Assembly: GCF_032340315.1 (NCBI RefSeq)
Contig: NZ_CP135436.1
Location: 186,001-250,000 of the forward strand
Direction of reading: 5' to 3'
From: Streptococcus sp. DTU_2020_1001019_1_SI_AUS_MUR_006
GTDB lineage: Bacteria; Bacillota; Bacilli; Lactobacillales; Streptococcaceae
DNA: 64,000 bases
In this document: positions 26,750 to 38,600 of the stretch, piece after piece
Position numbering within the stretch: position 1 is the stretch's first letter
Layout of the letters: each line of letters begins with the position of its first letter
The notes under the pieces: model-generated
What the model was told of the DNA's origin: nothing
Database searches by the model: none
What the model saw: only the letters and a program-made list of their open reading frames with translations
Translations under genes and position numbers: made by a program

Positions 26750-26857
26750 TATAGTGGATTGAAATAAGATGCGAATAGAGAGATTAGGAAAGTCAAACTA
26801 ATTTCTAGAAATATTTTTAGCAGTTGTGGTGTACTATTCTAGATTCAATCTACTATA
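26750..26857. repeat. MITE-like repeat, copy C
   Basis: 108 bp with the cleanest inverted ends of the family: TATAGTGGATTGAA at the left and TTCAATCTACTATA at the right, TA at each edge. The inner part has AATTTCTAGAAATATTTTTAG and TGTGGTGTACTATTCTAG. No open frame. It follows copy B by 24 bases. Confidence 0.7.
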
Positions 26858-26982
26858 GAATAGCTATCTGATAAACGTAAAAAGCAACCTATAGCAAAAA
26901 CGAGATAACATTCTAATTTTTGAGTATAGGTCACTTTTTCTATCTAAAAATAGAGAAAAATCAATTTATAAAATGTGTTTGA

Positions 26983-27879
26983 CTAACCTTCAAAATATTT
27001 AGCTGCAATTGCTTTTTTGACCAAAATTTGTTGATAAGATTCCACGTCCCCATGTTTAAGAGTTTCTTCTTCATGAATAGATAACCGCCATTTATAAGCT
27101 TGAATTTCTCTATCTAATAACTCCTGAGGAGCTCCAATTAATTGGAGAATAGTCATACGTTCTTCAATACTCTTTAAGGGATATACATCTGCAAGATTGA
27201 CTGTCCTTGTAACACTTGTAGAACGTTTTCTATGGATATAAATAGCCTTATTCATAAAAGCAATTTTATCTGCCTGAAGATAAACTTTATAAGTTGTGTA
27301 ATCATCCTCTACACTTTTATCTGTTGGATATACAATATCTTTAAATAGCTCTGTCTTGTATAACTTCGCCCACGGAACTGTGAAGCATTGACTGAAATTA
27401 TACTTACTATCATATTGATGGTTAAACCATTCAAATGGCGTATAAGTCTTCTCAAAATAATCATCTGCTCCTACATGAATCAAAAAACTAGCTTGATCAT
27501 CCAAAAATTGAGTAAAGTTTCCGATTGCAATATCTGCATCTGTTTTTTTCAATAAATCATAAAGATTTTGGATATGATCCAACTCCAACCAGTCATCATT
27601 ATCTGCAAAAACGATATAATCCCCAGTTACCACTTCCAAGGCACGATTGCGGCTAGAAGAAACTCCACCATTTCTTTTATGATAGACTTTAACACGTGCA
27701 TCTTGCTTTTGATAACGTTGACAAATTGCTGCTGAACCATCTGTTGAGCCATCATTAATCAAAATAATTTCAAGATTTTGATAGGTTTGTTGAACGATAC
27801 TATCCAAACATTTTTCAAGATATAGTTCTGACATGTAAACAGGAACAATAACACTTATTTTTTCCATCATTTTAATCAT
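26983..27879 (-). CDS. GT2-family (GT-A) glycosyltransferase
   Basis: 298 residues; if the second Met is used it loses three. ISVIVPVYMSELYLEKCLDSI, LINDGSTDGSAAICQRYQ, RNGGVSSSRNRALEVVTGDYI and VFADNDDWLELDHI give the GT2 fold, nucleotide site and DxD-type motif (here DNDD). The C-terminal part has SVEDDYTTYKVYLQADKIAFMNKAIYIHRKRS. It should add an outer sugar to the adhesin glycan. It is the last gene before the mobile nest, on the psrP side, and is separated by 2 kb from the other modifying genes. Confidence 0.86.
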   Translation of the reverse strand: MIKMMEKISVIVPVYMSELYLEKCLDSIVQQTYQNLEIILINDGSTDGSAAICQRYQKQDARVKVYHKRNGGVSSSRNRALEVVTGDYIVFADNDDWLELDHIQNLYDLLKKTDADIAIGNFTQFLDDQASFLIHVGADDYFEKTYTPFEWFNHQYDSKYNFSQCFTVPWAKLYKTELFKDIVYPTDKSVEDDYTTYKVYLQADKIAFMNKAIYIHRKRSTSVTRTVNLADVYPLKSIEERMTILQLIGAPQELLDREIQAYKWRLSIHEEETLKHGDVESYQQILVKKAIAAKYFEG

Positions 27880-27983
27880 ATACTCCTTTTCTGATGCAAT
27901 ATCTAAAAACCAAAGTCGATTTCAGTACAGTGCGATTTCTTTAAGATACATTCTAAATCAATTCTAATATTTCTGAGAACAGA

Positions 27984-28862
27984 TCAATCATGTTTAACTT
28001 TCCCAGCATTTGGTAAGTATTCTTTTATAAATCCTGATATATCCTTACTCATGATTTTATCCAATCGTTCAGAAATAATGTCTTCCGGCCAATTCCACCA
28101 CGCAATTTCTAACATCTGTTCACGGAAAGTAGGATCTGCTATGCGATAACGAATAAGCTTAGCAGAATTTCCTCCAACAATAGCATAGGGTTCCACATCC
28201 TTGGTTACTACAGCACCTGTTGCTATCACTGCTCCATCTCCAATAGTTACCCCTGCCATGATTTGAACATTGTTTCCAATCCAAACATCATTCCCAACAC
28301 GAGTGGGATTCTTTAAGATATGGTCATCCGTCATATTCAGGGTCTTATCTGTGTAAAACAACTCCAAACTCTTAAATGGATAAGTGGTAATCAATTCCAC
28401 ATCATGATTTGCTGTTACAAATTGAACATTTTGTCCAATAGAACAATAATCACCAATAATGACCTGGCCTCCATGGTCATAGTCAACTAATTGAGGAATA
28501 CCATAAGTATGATTGCCCACTGTTAAGGCCCCGTAGTCAATCAAATAGCGACTAGTAAATTTCGTCAGGTAATCAAACAGATCCGAACGCGAATTATAGA
28601 CACGAATTTCCAGAGGAATCGTTTCCTGATGCAAACCTTCCCAATAAGAATAGCTGACTTCCTCATAACAACAGTCAAAAACTGCCGTCAACTCTTTCGA
28701 GCTAGAAAATAGTTGAAGTTTTTTCTCCTGCATATGCCAAAACCGCTCATTATCATGACCGGTTCCACCAATATCCTTGATTTGACCATCAGGTAAAAGT
28801 TGAAAAAAGCGCTGATGTTGCTTATTTTTATGTGAAAACATGCAGAATTTTCCAGATAGCAA
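27984..28862 (-). CDS. CatB-type hexapeptide O-acetyltransferase
   Basis: 292 residues from a TTG at 28862 preceded by GGAGGGGGAAG; an ATG at 28841 is the alternative start. The C-terminal two thirds are a left-handed beta-helix of the xenobiotic acetyltransferase type: VIIGDYCSIGQNVQFVTANHDVE with the likely catalytic His, then RVGNDVWIGNNVQIMAGVTIG and ATGAVVTKDVEPYAIVGGNSA. The N-terminal about 100 residues are a non-helix domain I do not recognise. Position next to the adhesin gene suggests that it acetylates the adhesin glycan rather than a drug. Confidence 0.82.
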   Translation of the reverse strand: MLSGKFCMFSHKNKQHQRFFQLLPDGQIKDIGGTGHDNERFWHMQEKKLQLFSSSKELTAVFDCCYEEVSYSYWEGLHQETIPLEIRVYNSRSDLFDYLTKFTSRYLIDYGALTVGNHTYGIPQLVDYDHGGQVIIGDYCSIGQNVQFVTANHDVELITTYPFKSLELFYTDKTLNMTDDHILKNPTRVGNDVWIGNNVQIMAGVTIGDGAVIATGAVVTKDVEPYAIVGGNSAKLIRYRIADPTFREQMLEIAWWNWPEDIISERLDKIMSKDISGFIKEYLPNAGKVKHD

Positions 28863-29554
28863 TTAAAACTTCCCCCTCCAACTAAATTGACTATATCTAT
28901 CAGTGTGCCTACAATATGAATAACTTGTCATCTAACTAAAACTTTTATACAAATTTAATGTTATTTACCATTAATATAGAGATACTATATAGCATTCTGT
29001 TATTATGTACATCTTACCACAAATAGCCTTATAATAAAAGCAACTTACATAAAAATATCAATGCTATCCAAAAATTGATAATTAATAAATTTACATACAA
29101 TTAGCAAATCGGAAATATGATCATACACGATTTAAAGTCATGCCATTGAAGTTTCATTTTTTCAAGGATATTAATCCACAAGCAAAAAGAGGTCTTAAAG
29201 CCTTGTTTACCATAAGCTATAATCGTACAGGAAAAATGCGAATACAACTATAGATCATTATGGGACGGTTACAATAGATGGAAAAATCAAGCTCTTTTAA
29301 CTGACAACGAAAAATCATCTTATTCTTCTTTTTCTTATCAAAACGGCGAGATTGGGGTGTTTCCAAAGGGACAATAAGGTGTGACATTAAAATAACCTCC
29401 AGTACTGTTTTTTCTACTAACAGTATACCGGAGGAATGGAAAGTTGGCTAGGTACTCTGTTATGGGGCGGTTACGAAATTTCTACTCTTTTTGATTTTAA
29501 ACGAGTCTTACGAATCAACAAAACTCCAACCAGCTAATACTCACTTCCTATAGA
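28863..29554. other. Gene-poor segment with probable mobile-element debris
   Basis: About 690 bp between the acetyltransferase and the psrP terminator. It contains one short frame with a good ribosome binding site (29217-29387), and a near-direct repeat TATGGGACGGTTAC / TATGGGGCGGTTAC about 200 bases apart (29262 and 29463). The plus strand also has an ATG-started 37-codon frame near 29142. I see no complete gene. The acetyltransferase promoter must be here. Confidence 0.4.
29217..29387 (-). CDS. Uncharacterised 56-residue frame, possibly a mobile-element fragment
   Basis: ATG at 29387 follows GGAGG with 8-base spacing, a strong site, and encodes MSHLIVPLETPQSRRFDKKKKNKM..., stopping at TAG 29217. 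It is basic, with no clear fold. Just upstream lies an imperfect hairpin (CCGGTATACTGTT...AACAGTACTGG) that ends at the ribosome binding site. A second, degenerate copy of its NRPI coding segment lies upstream near 29463, which looks like decayed duplicated DNA. I cannot name it. Confidence 0.35.
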   Translation of the reverse strand: MSHLIVPLETPQSRRFDKKKKNKMIFRCQLKELDFSIYCNRPIMIYSCIRIFPVRL

Positions 29555-29590
29555 CAAAAACCTCCAAGAATTTTACAATCCTTGGAGGCT
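29555..29590 (-). terminator. Rho-independent terminator of the serine-rich repeat adhesin gene
   Basis: On the minus strand CCTCCAAG, a 12-base loop and CTTGGAGG are followed by TTTTTG, about 45 bases beyond the adhesin stop. It suggests that the adhesin is transcribed alone and the glycosylation genes need another promoter. Confidence 0.85.
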
Positions 29591-29635
29591 TTCTCATAGC
29601 TTACCTAGTCTTTTAGCAACTTTATAAAACAAGGC

Positions 29636-32600
29636 TTATTCTTCATCATCGCGCTTACGACGCTTAGCTACTAATCCTAATCCTGTTAGACCTGCTACAG
29701 CTCCTAGGAGCAGATTTGTAGCCGAAGTTGCTGTTCCAGTATTTGGAAGTTGCTTACGTGTCTTAGTTGTATCAGTTTGAGGAGCTTGACTAGTCGAATG
29801 AATCATAGATGCGCTTATGCTTGCTGATTGACTCGCACTGGTTGACGCTGACTCAGATGCACTTGTGCTGGCTGATTGGCTCGCACTGGTTGATGCTGAT
29901 TCAGATGCACTTGTGCTGACTGATTGGCTTGCACTGGTTGACGCTGACTCAGATGCACTTGTGCTTGCTGATTGGTTCGCACTGGTTGACGCTGACTCAG
30001 ATGCACTTGTGCTGGCTGATTGGCTCGCACTGGTTGATGCTGACTCAGACGCTGACGTGCTTGCTGATTGGCTCGCACTTGTCGATGCTGACTGGCTAGC
30101 TGATGTGCTTGCTGATTGACTTGCACTGGTTGACGCTGACTGGCTAGCCGACGTGCTGGCTGATTGGCTCGCACTGGTTGATGCGGACTCAGACGCTGAC
30201 GTGCTGGCTGATTGGCTCGCACTGGTCGATGCGGACTGGCTAGCTGACGTGCTGGCTGATTGGCTTGCACTGGTTGACGCTGACTGGCTAGCCGACGTGC
30301 TGGCTGATTGGCTCGCACTGGTCGATGCGGACTGACTAGCTGAGGTGCTTGCTGATTGGCTCGCACTTGTCGATGCGGACTGGCTAGCTGACGTGCTGGC
30401 TGATTGGCTCGCACTGGTTGATGCTGACTCAGACGCTGAGGTGCTGGCTGATTGGCTCGCACTTGTCGATGCGGACTGACTAGCTGAGGTGCTTGCTGAT
30501 TGGCTCGCACTGGTTGACGCTGATTCAGATGCCGATGTGCTGGCTGATTGGCTCGCACTGGTTGACGCTGATTCAGATGCCGATGTGCTGGCTGATTGGC
30601 TTGCACTGGTTGACGCTGATTCTGAAGCGCTTGTGCTGGCTGATTGGCTCGCACTGGTCGATGCTGACTGGCTAGCTGATGTGCTGGCTGATTGACTTGC
30701 GCTTGTTGAAGCTGACTGGCTAGCTGATGTGCTGGCTGATTGACTTGCGCTTGTTGAAGCACTTTGGCTAGCTGAGGTGCTTGCTGATTGGCTTGCACTG
30801 GTTGACGCTGATTCTGAAGCGCTTGTGCTTGCTGATTGGCTCGCACTGGTTGACGCTGATTCTGAAGCACTTGTGCTTGCTGATTGGCTCGCACTGGTTG
30901 ACGCTGATTCTGAAGCGCTTGTGCTGGCTGATTGGCTCGCACTGGTTGATGCTGACTCAGACGCTGACGTGCTTGCTGATTGACTTGCGCTTGTTGAAGC
31001 ACTTTGGCTTGCTGACGTGCTGGCTGATTGGCTCGCACTGGTCGATGCTGACTGGCTAGCTGATGTGCTGGCTGATTGACTTGCGCTTGTTGAAGCTGAC
31101 TGGCTAGCTGACGTGCTGGCTGATTGACTTGCACTGGTCGATGCTGACTGGCTAGCTGACGTGCTGGCTGATTGACTTGCGCTTGTTGAAGCTGACTGGC
31201 TAGCTGACGTGCTGGCTGATTGGCTCGCACTGGTTGATGCTGACTCAGACGCTGATGTGCTGGCTGATTGGCTCGCACTGGTCGATGCGGACTGACTAGC
31301 TGAGGTGCTGGCTGATTGGCTCGCACTTGTCGATGCGGACTGGCTAGCTGACGTGCTGGCTGATTGGCTCGCACTGGTTGATGCTGACTCAGACGCTGAG
31401 GTGCTGGCTGATTGGCTCGCACTTGTCGATGCGGACTGACTAGCTGAGGTGCTTGCTGATTGGCTCGCACTGGTTGACGCTGATTCAGATGCCGATGTGC
31501 TGGCTGATTGGCTCGCACTGGTTGACGCTGATTCAGATGCCGATGTGCTGGCTGATTGGCTTGCACTGGTTGACGCTGATTCTGAAGCGCTTGTGCTGGC
31601 TGATTGGCTCGCACTGGTCGATGCTGACTGGCTAGCTGATGTGCTGGCTGATTGACTTGCGCTTGTTGAAGCTGACTGGCTAGCTGATGTGCTGGCTGAT
31701 TGACTTGCGCTTGTTGAAGCACTTTGGCTAGCTGAGGTGCTTGCTGATTGGCTTGCACTGGTTGACGCTGATTCTGAAGCGCTTGTGCTTGCTGATTGGC
31801 TCGCACTGGTTGACGCTGATTCAGAAGCACTTGTGCTTGCTGATTGGCTCGCACTGGTTGACGCTGATTCTGAAGCGCTTGTGCTGGCTGATTGGCTCGC
31901 ACTGGTTGATGCTGACTCAGACGCTGACGTGCTTGCTGATTGACTTGCGCTTGTTGAAGCACTTTGGCTTGCTGACGTGCTGGCTGATTGGCTCGCACTG
32001 GTCGATGCTGACTGGCTAGCTGATGTGCTGGCTGATTGACTTGCGCTTGTTGAAGCTGACTGGCTAGCTGACGTGCTGGCTGATTGACTTGCACTGGTCG
32101 ATGCTGACTGGCTAGCTGACGTGCTGGCTGATTGACTTGCGCTTGTTGAAGCTGACTGGCTAGCTGACGTGCTGGCTGATTGGCTCGCACTGGTTGATGC
32201 TGACTCAGACGCTGATGTGCTGGCTGATTGGCTTGCACTGGTTGACGCTGACTGGCTAGCCGACGTGCTGGCTGATTGACTTGCACTGGTTGACGCTGAC
32301 TCAGATGCCGATGTGCTTGCGGATTGACTCGCACTTGTCGATGCTGATTGGCTAGCTGACGTGCTGGCTGATTGGCTCGCACTTGTCGATGCTGACTGAC
32401 TTGCAGACGTGCTTGCGGATTGGCTCGCACTTGTCGATGCTGACTCAGACGCTGATGTGCTTGCGGATTGGCTCGCACTTGTTGATGCTGACTGGCTAGC
32501 CGATGTACTTGCGGATTGACTTGCGCTTGTTGATGCACTTTGGCTTGCTGACGTGCTTGCGGATTGGCTTGCGCTTGTTGAAGCACTTTGGCTTGCTGAC

Positions 32601-35600
32601 GTGCTGGCTGATTGGCTTGCACTGGTTGATGCTGACTCTGATGCACTTGTGCTTGCGGATTGGCTCGCACTTGTCGATGCTGACTGGCTAGCTGATGTAC
32701 TTGCGGATTGACTTGCGCTTGTTGATGCACTTTGGCTTGCTGACGTGCTGGCTGATTGGCTCGCACTGGTCGATGCGGACTGGCTAGCTGATGTACTTGC
32801 GGATTGACTTGCGCTTGTTGAAGCACTTTGGCTTGCTGACGTGCTGGCTGATTGACTTGCGCTTGTTGAAGCTGACTGGCTTGCTGACGTGCTGGCGGAT
32901 TGACTTGCACTTGTCGATGCGGACTGGCTAGCTGATGTACTTGCGGATTGACTTGCGCTTGTTGAAGCACTTTGGCTTGCTGACGTGCTTGCGGATTGGC
33001 TCGCACTGGTCGATGCTGACTGGCTAGCTGACGTGCTGGCGGATTGACTTGCGCTTGTTGAAGCTGACTGGCTAGCTGACGTGCTGGCTGATTGACTTGC
33101 ACTGGTCGATGCTGACTGGCTAGCTGACGTGCTGGCGGATTGACTTGCGCTTGTTGAAGCTGACTGGCTAGCTGACGTGCTGGCGGATTGGCTCGCACTG
33201 GTTGATGCTGACTCAGATGCTGATGTCGATGCACTTGTTGACGCTGACTCTGACGCTGAGGTCGATGCACTTGTTGATGCTGATTCAGATGCTGATATGC
33301 TTGCACTTGTTGACGCTGATTCAGACGCTGATGTGCTTGCACTTGTTGACGCTGATTCAGATGCTGAGGTCGATGCACTTGTTGATGCTGACTCAGATGC
33401 TGAGGTCGATGCACTTGTTGACGCTGACTCAGATGCTGAGGTCGACGCACTTGTTGACGCTGACTCAGATGCTGATTCAGATGCTGATGTCGATGCACTT
33501 GTTGACGCTGACTCAGATGCTGATGTTGATGCGCTTGTGCTTGCTGATTCAGATGCTGATGTCGATGCACTTGTTGATGCTGATTCAGATGCTGATGTGC
33601 TTGCACTGGTTGATGCTGACTGGCTAGCTGACGTACTTGCGGATTGACTTGCACTGGTTGACGCTGACTCTGACGCTGAAGTCGATGCACTTGTTGATGC
33701 TGAGGTCGATGCACTTGTGCTTGCGGACTCAGACGCTGACGTGCTGGCTGATTGGCTTGCACTGGTTGATGCTGACTGGCTAGCTGACGTACTTGCGGAT
33801 TGACTTGCACTGGTTGACGCTGACTGGCTAGCTGATGTGCTTGCTGATTGGCTTGCACTTGTCGATGCTGACTGGCTAGCTGATGTGCTTGCGGATTGAC
33901 TTGCGCTTGTTGAAGCTGACTGGCTAGCTGACGTGCTGGCTGATTGGCTCGCACTTGTCGATGCTGACTCAGACGCTGATGTGCTTGCTGACTGACTTGC
34001 ACTTGTTGATGCTGATTCAGATGCCGATGTACTTGCTGATTGGCTTGCACTGGTTGACGCTGACTGGCTAGCTGACGTGCTTGCTGATTGGCTTGCACTG
34101 GTTGACGCTGACTGGCTAGCTGACGTGCTTGCTGATTGGCTCGCACTTGTCGATGCTGACTCAGACGCTGATGTGCTTGCTGATTGGCTCGCACTTGTCG
34201 ATGCTGACTGGCTAGCTGACGTGCTTGCTGATTGGCTCGCACTTGTCGATGCCGACTCAGAAGCCGATGTGCTTGCTGATGCTGACGCGCTTGTTGACGC
34301 TGATTCAGAAGCCGATGTACTTGCTGACTGACTAGCACTTGTACTTGCTGATTGACTGGCGCTTGTTGAAGCACTTTGGCTTGCTGACGTGCTGGCTGAT
34401 TGGCTCGCACTTGTCGATGCGGACTGACTAGCTGATGTGCTTGCTGACTGACTTGCACTGGTTGATGCTGATTCAGATGCCGATGTACTTGCTGATTGGC
34501 TTGCACTGGTTGACGCTGACTCAGAAGCCGATGTGCTTGCTGATTGACTTGCGCTTGTTGAAGCACTTTGGCTTGCAGACGTGCTGGCTGATTGGCTCGC
34601 ACTGGTTGACGCTGATTCAGAGGCCGATGTGCTTGCTGATTGACTGGCGCTTGTCGATGCGGACTCAGACGCTGACGTGCTGGCTGATTGGCTTGCACTG
34701 GTTGATGCTGACTGGCTAGCCGACGTGCTGGCTGATTGGCTCGCACTGGTTGACGCTGATTCAGATGCCGATGTGCTGGCTGATTGGCTTGCACTGGTTG
34801 ATGCTGACTGGCTAGCCGACGTGCTGGCTGATTGGCTCGCACTGGTTGACGCTGATTCAGATGCACTTGTGCTGGCTGATTGACTTGCGCTTGTTGAAGC
34901 ACTTTGGCTTGCAGACGTGCTGGCTGATTGGCTCGCACTTGTCGATGCCGACTCAGAAGCCGATGTGCTTGCTGATGCTGACGCGCTTGTTGACGCTGAT
35001 TCAGAAGCCGATGTACTTGCTGACTGACTAGCACTTGTACTTGCTGATTGACTTGCGCTTGTTGAAGCTGACTGGCTAGCTGATGTGCTTGCTGATTGGC
35101 TCGCACTGGTTGAAGCCGACTGGCTAGCTGACGTGCTGGCTGATTGACTTGCGCTTGTTGAAGCTGACTCAGATGCACTGGTCATTGCACTTACTGATGC
35201 ACTGGTTGACGCTGATTCAGAGGCCGATGTGCTTGCTGATTGGCTCGCACTGGTTGAGGCCGATTGGCTAGCTGAGGTGCTTGCTGATTGACTTGCGCTT
35301 GTTGAAGCACTTTGGCTTGCCGACGTGCTTGCTGATTGGCTCGCACTGGTTGACGCTGATTCAGAGGCCGATGTGCTTGCTGATTGGCTCGCACTGGTTG
35401 ATGCTGATTCAGAGGCACTTGTGCTTGCTGATTGACTTGCGCTTGTCGATGCGGACTCAGACGCTGACGTGCTGGCTGATTGGCTTGCACTGGTTGATGC
35501 TGACTGGCTAGCTGACGTACTTGCGGATTGACTTGCACTGGTTGACGCTGACTGGCTAGCTGATGTGCTTGCTGATTGGCTTGCACTTGTCGATGCTGAC

Positions 35601-38600
35601 TGGCTAGCTGATGTGCTTGCTGATTGACTTGCGCTTGTTGAAGCTGACTGGCTAGCTGACGTGCTGGCTGATTGGCTCGCACTTGTCGATGCTGACTCAG
35701 ACGCTGATGTGCTTGCTGACTGACTTGCACTTGTTGATGCTGATTCAGATGCCGATGTACTTGCTGATTGGCTCGCACTGGTTGATGCTGATTCAGAGGC
35801 ACTTGTGCTTGCTGATTGACTTGCGCTTGTCGATGCGGACTCAGACGCTGACGTGCTGGCTGATTGGCTTGCACTGGTTGATGCTGACTGGCTAGCTGAC
35901 GTACTTGCGGATTGACTTGCACTGGTTGACGCTGACTGGCTAGCTGATGTGCTTGCTGACTGACTTGCACTTGTTGATGCTGATTCAGATGCCGATGTAC
36001 TTGCTGATTGGCTTGCACTGGTTGACGCTGACTGGCTAGCCGATGTACTTGCGGATTGACTTGCGCTTGTCGATGCTGACTGGCTAGCTGATGTGCTGGC
36101 TGATTGACTGGCGCTTGTTGAAGCTGACTGGCTAGCTGACGTGCTTGCGGATTGGCTTGCACTGGTTGAAGCTGACTGGCTAGCTGACGTGCTTGCTGAT
36201 TGGCTCGCACTTGTCGATGCTGACTCAGACGCTGATGTGCTTGCTGATTGGCTCGCACTTGTCGATGCTGACTGGCTAGCTGACGTGCTTGCTGATTGGC
36301 TCGCACTTGTCGATGCCGACTCAGAAGCCGATGTGCTTGCTGATGCTGACGCGCTTGTTGACGCTGATTCAGAAGCCGATGTACTTGCTGACTGACTAGC
36401 ACTTGTACTTGCTGATTGACTGGCGCTTGTTGAAGCACTTTGGCTTGCAGACGTGCTGGCTGATTGGCTCGCACTGGTTGACGCTGATTCAGAGGCCGAT
36501 GTGCTTGCTGATTGACTGGCGCTTGTCGATGCGGACTCAGACGCTGACGTGCTGGCTGATTGGCTTGCACTGGTTGATGCTGACTGGCTAGCCGACGTGC
36601 TTGCTGATTGGCTCGCACTGGTTGACGCTGATTCAGATGCCGATGTGCTTGCTGATTGGCTTGCACTGGTTGATGCTGACTGGCTAGCCGACGTGCTGGC
36701 TGATTGGCTCGCACTGGTTGACGCTGATTCAGATGCACTTGTGCTGGCTGATTGACTTGCGCTTGTTGAAGCACTTTGGCTTGCAGACGTGCTGGCTGAT
36801 TGGCTCGCACTTGTCGATGCCGACTCAGAAGCCGATGTGCTTGCTGATGCTGACGCGCTTGTTGACGCTGATTCAGAAGCCGATGTACTTGCTGACTGAC
36901 TAGCACTTGTACTTGCTGATTGACTGGCGCTTGTTGAAGCTGACTGGCTAGCTGATGTGCTTGCTGATTGGCTCGCACTGGTTGAAGCCGACTGGCTAGC
37001 TGACGTGCTTGCTGATTGACTTGCGCTTGTTGAAGCACTTTGGCTTGCCGACGTGCTGGCTGATTGGCTCGCACTGGTTGACGCTGACTGGCTAGCCGAC
37101 GTGCTTGCTGATTGACTGGCGCTTGTTGAAGCACTTTGGCTTGCCGACGTGCTTGCTGATTGGCTCGCACTGGTTGACGCTGACTGGCTAGCCGATGTAC
37201 TTGCGGATTGACTTGCGCTTGTCGATGCTGACTGGCTAGCTGATGTGCTGGCTGATTGACTGGCGCTTGTTGAAGCTGACTGGCTAGCTGACGTGCTTGC
37301 TGATTGGCTTGCACTGGTTGACGCTGACTGGCTAGCTGACGTGCTTGCTGATTGGCTCGCACTTGTCGATGCTGACTCAGACGCTGATGTGCTTGCTGAT
37401 TGGCTCGCACTTGTCGATGCTGACTGGCTAGCTGACGTGCTTGCTGATTGGCTCGCACTTGTCGATGCCGACTCAGAAGCCGATGTGCTTGCTGATGCTG
37501 ACGCGCTTGTTGACGCTGATTCAGAAGCCGATGTACTTGCTGACTGACTAGCACTTGTACTTGCTGATTGACTGGCGCTTGTTGAAGCACTTTGGCTTGC
37601 TGACGTGCTGGCTGATTGGCTCGCACTTGTCGATGCGGACTGACTAGCTGATGTGCTTGCTGACTGACTTGCACTGGTTGATGCTGATTCAGATGCCGAT
37701 GTACTTGCTGATTGGCTTGCACTGGTTGACGCTGACTCAGAAGCCGATGTGCTTGCTGATTGACTTGCGCTTGTTGAAGCACTTTGGCTTGCAGACGTGC
37801 TGGCTGATTGGCTCGCACTGGTCGATGCTGACTGGCTAGCTGAGGTACTTGCTGATTGACTTGCACTTGTTGACGCTGACTGGCTTGCCGACGTGCTTGC
37901 TGATTGGCTCGCACTGGTTGATGCTGATTCAGATGCACTTGTGCTTGCTGATTGACTTGCGCTTGTTGAAGCTGACTGGCTAGCTGAGGTACTTGCTGAT
38001 TGACTTGCACTTGTTGACGCTGACTGGCTAGCTGAGGTGCTGGCTGATTGGCTCGCACTGGTTGAGGCCGATTGGCTAGCTGAGGTGCTGGCTGATTGAC
38101 TTGCGCTTGTCGATGCTGACTCAGACGCTGAGGTGCTTGCTGATTGGCTTGCACTTGTCGATGCGGACTGGCTAGCTGAGGTGCTGGCTGATTGGCTCGC
38201 ACTTGTCGATGCTGACTGGCTAGCTGAGGTACTTGCTGATTGGCTCGCACTTGTCGATGCTGACTGACTAGCTGATGTGCTTGCTGATTGGCTCGCACTG
38301 GTTGACGCTGACTGACTTGCAGACGTGCTGGCTGATTGGCTTGCACTTGTCGATGCTGACTGGCTAGCTGATGTGCTGGCTGATTGGCTTGCGCTTGTTG
38401 AAGCACTTTGGCTTGCTGACGTGCTGGCTGATTGGCTTGCACTGGTTGACGCTGACTGGCTAGCTGATGTACTTGCTGATTGACTTGCGCTTGTTGAAGC
38501 TGACTGGCTAGCTGACGTGCTTGCTGATTGACTCGCACTTGTCGATGCTGACTGGCTAGCTGATGTACTTGCTGATTGACTTGCGCTTGTCGATGCTGAC

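Noticed and set aside
27984..28862. Chloramphenicol acetyltransferase (drug resistance) call
   Set aside because: The CatB-type fold is shared by sugar O-acetyltransferases, and the place in the adhesin glycosylation locus makes the latter more likely.
33177..33647. Plus-strand [14 protein letters not shown] acidic repeat frames
   Set aside because: Antisense readings of the serine-rich repeats; no ribosome binding sites, many equivalent copies.
29815..35178. 1787-codon open frame on the minus strand (Gln/Asn/Arg-rich)
   Set aside because: It is a shifted frame of the 24-bp repeats in the adhesin gene, without its own start signals.
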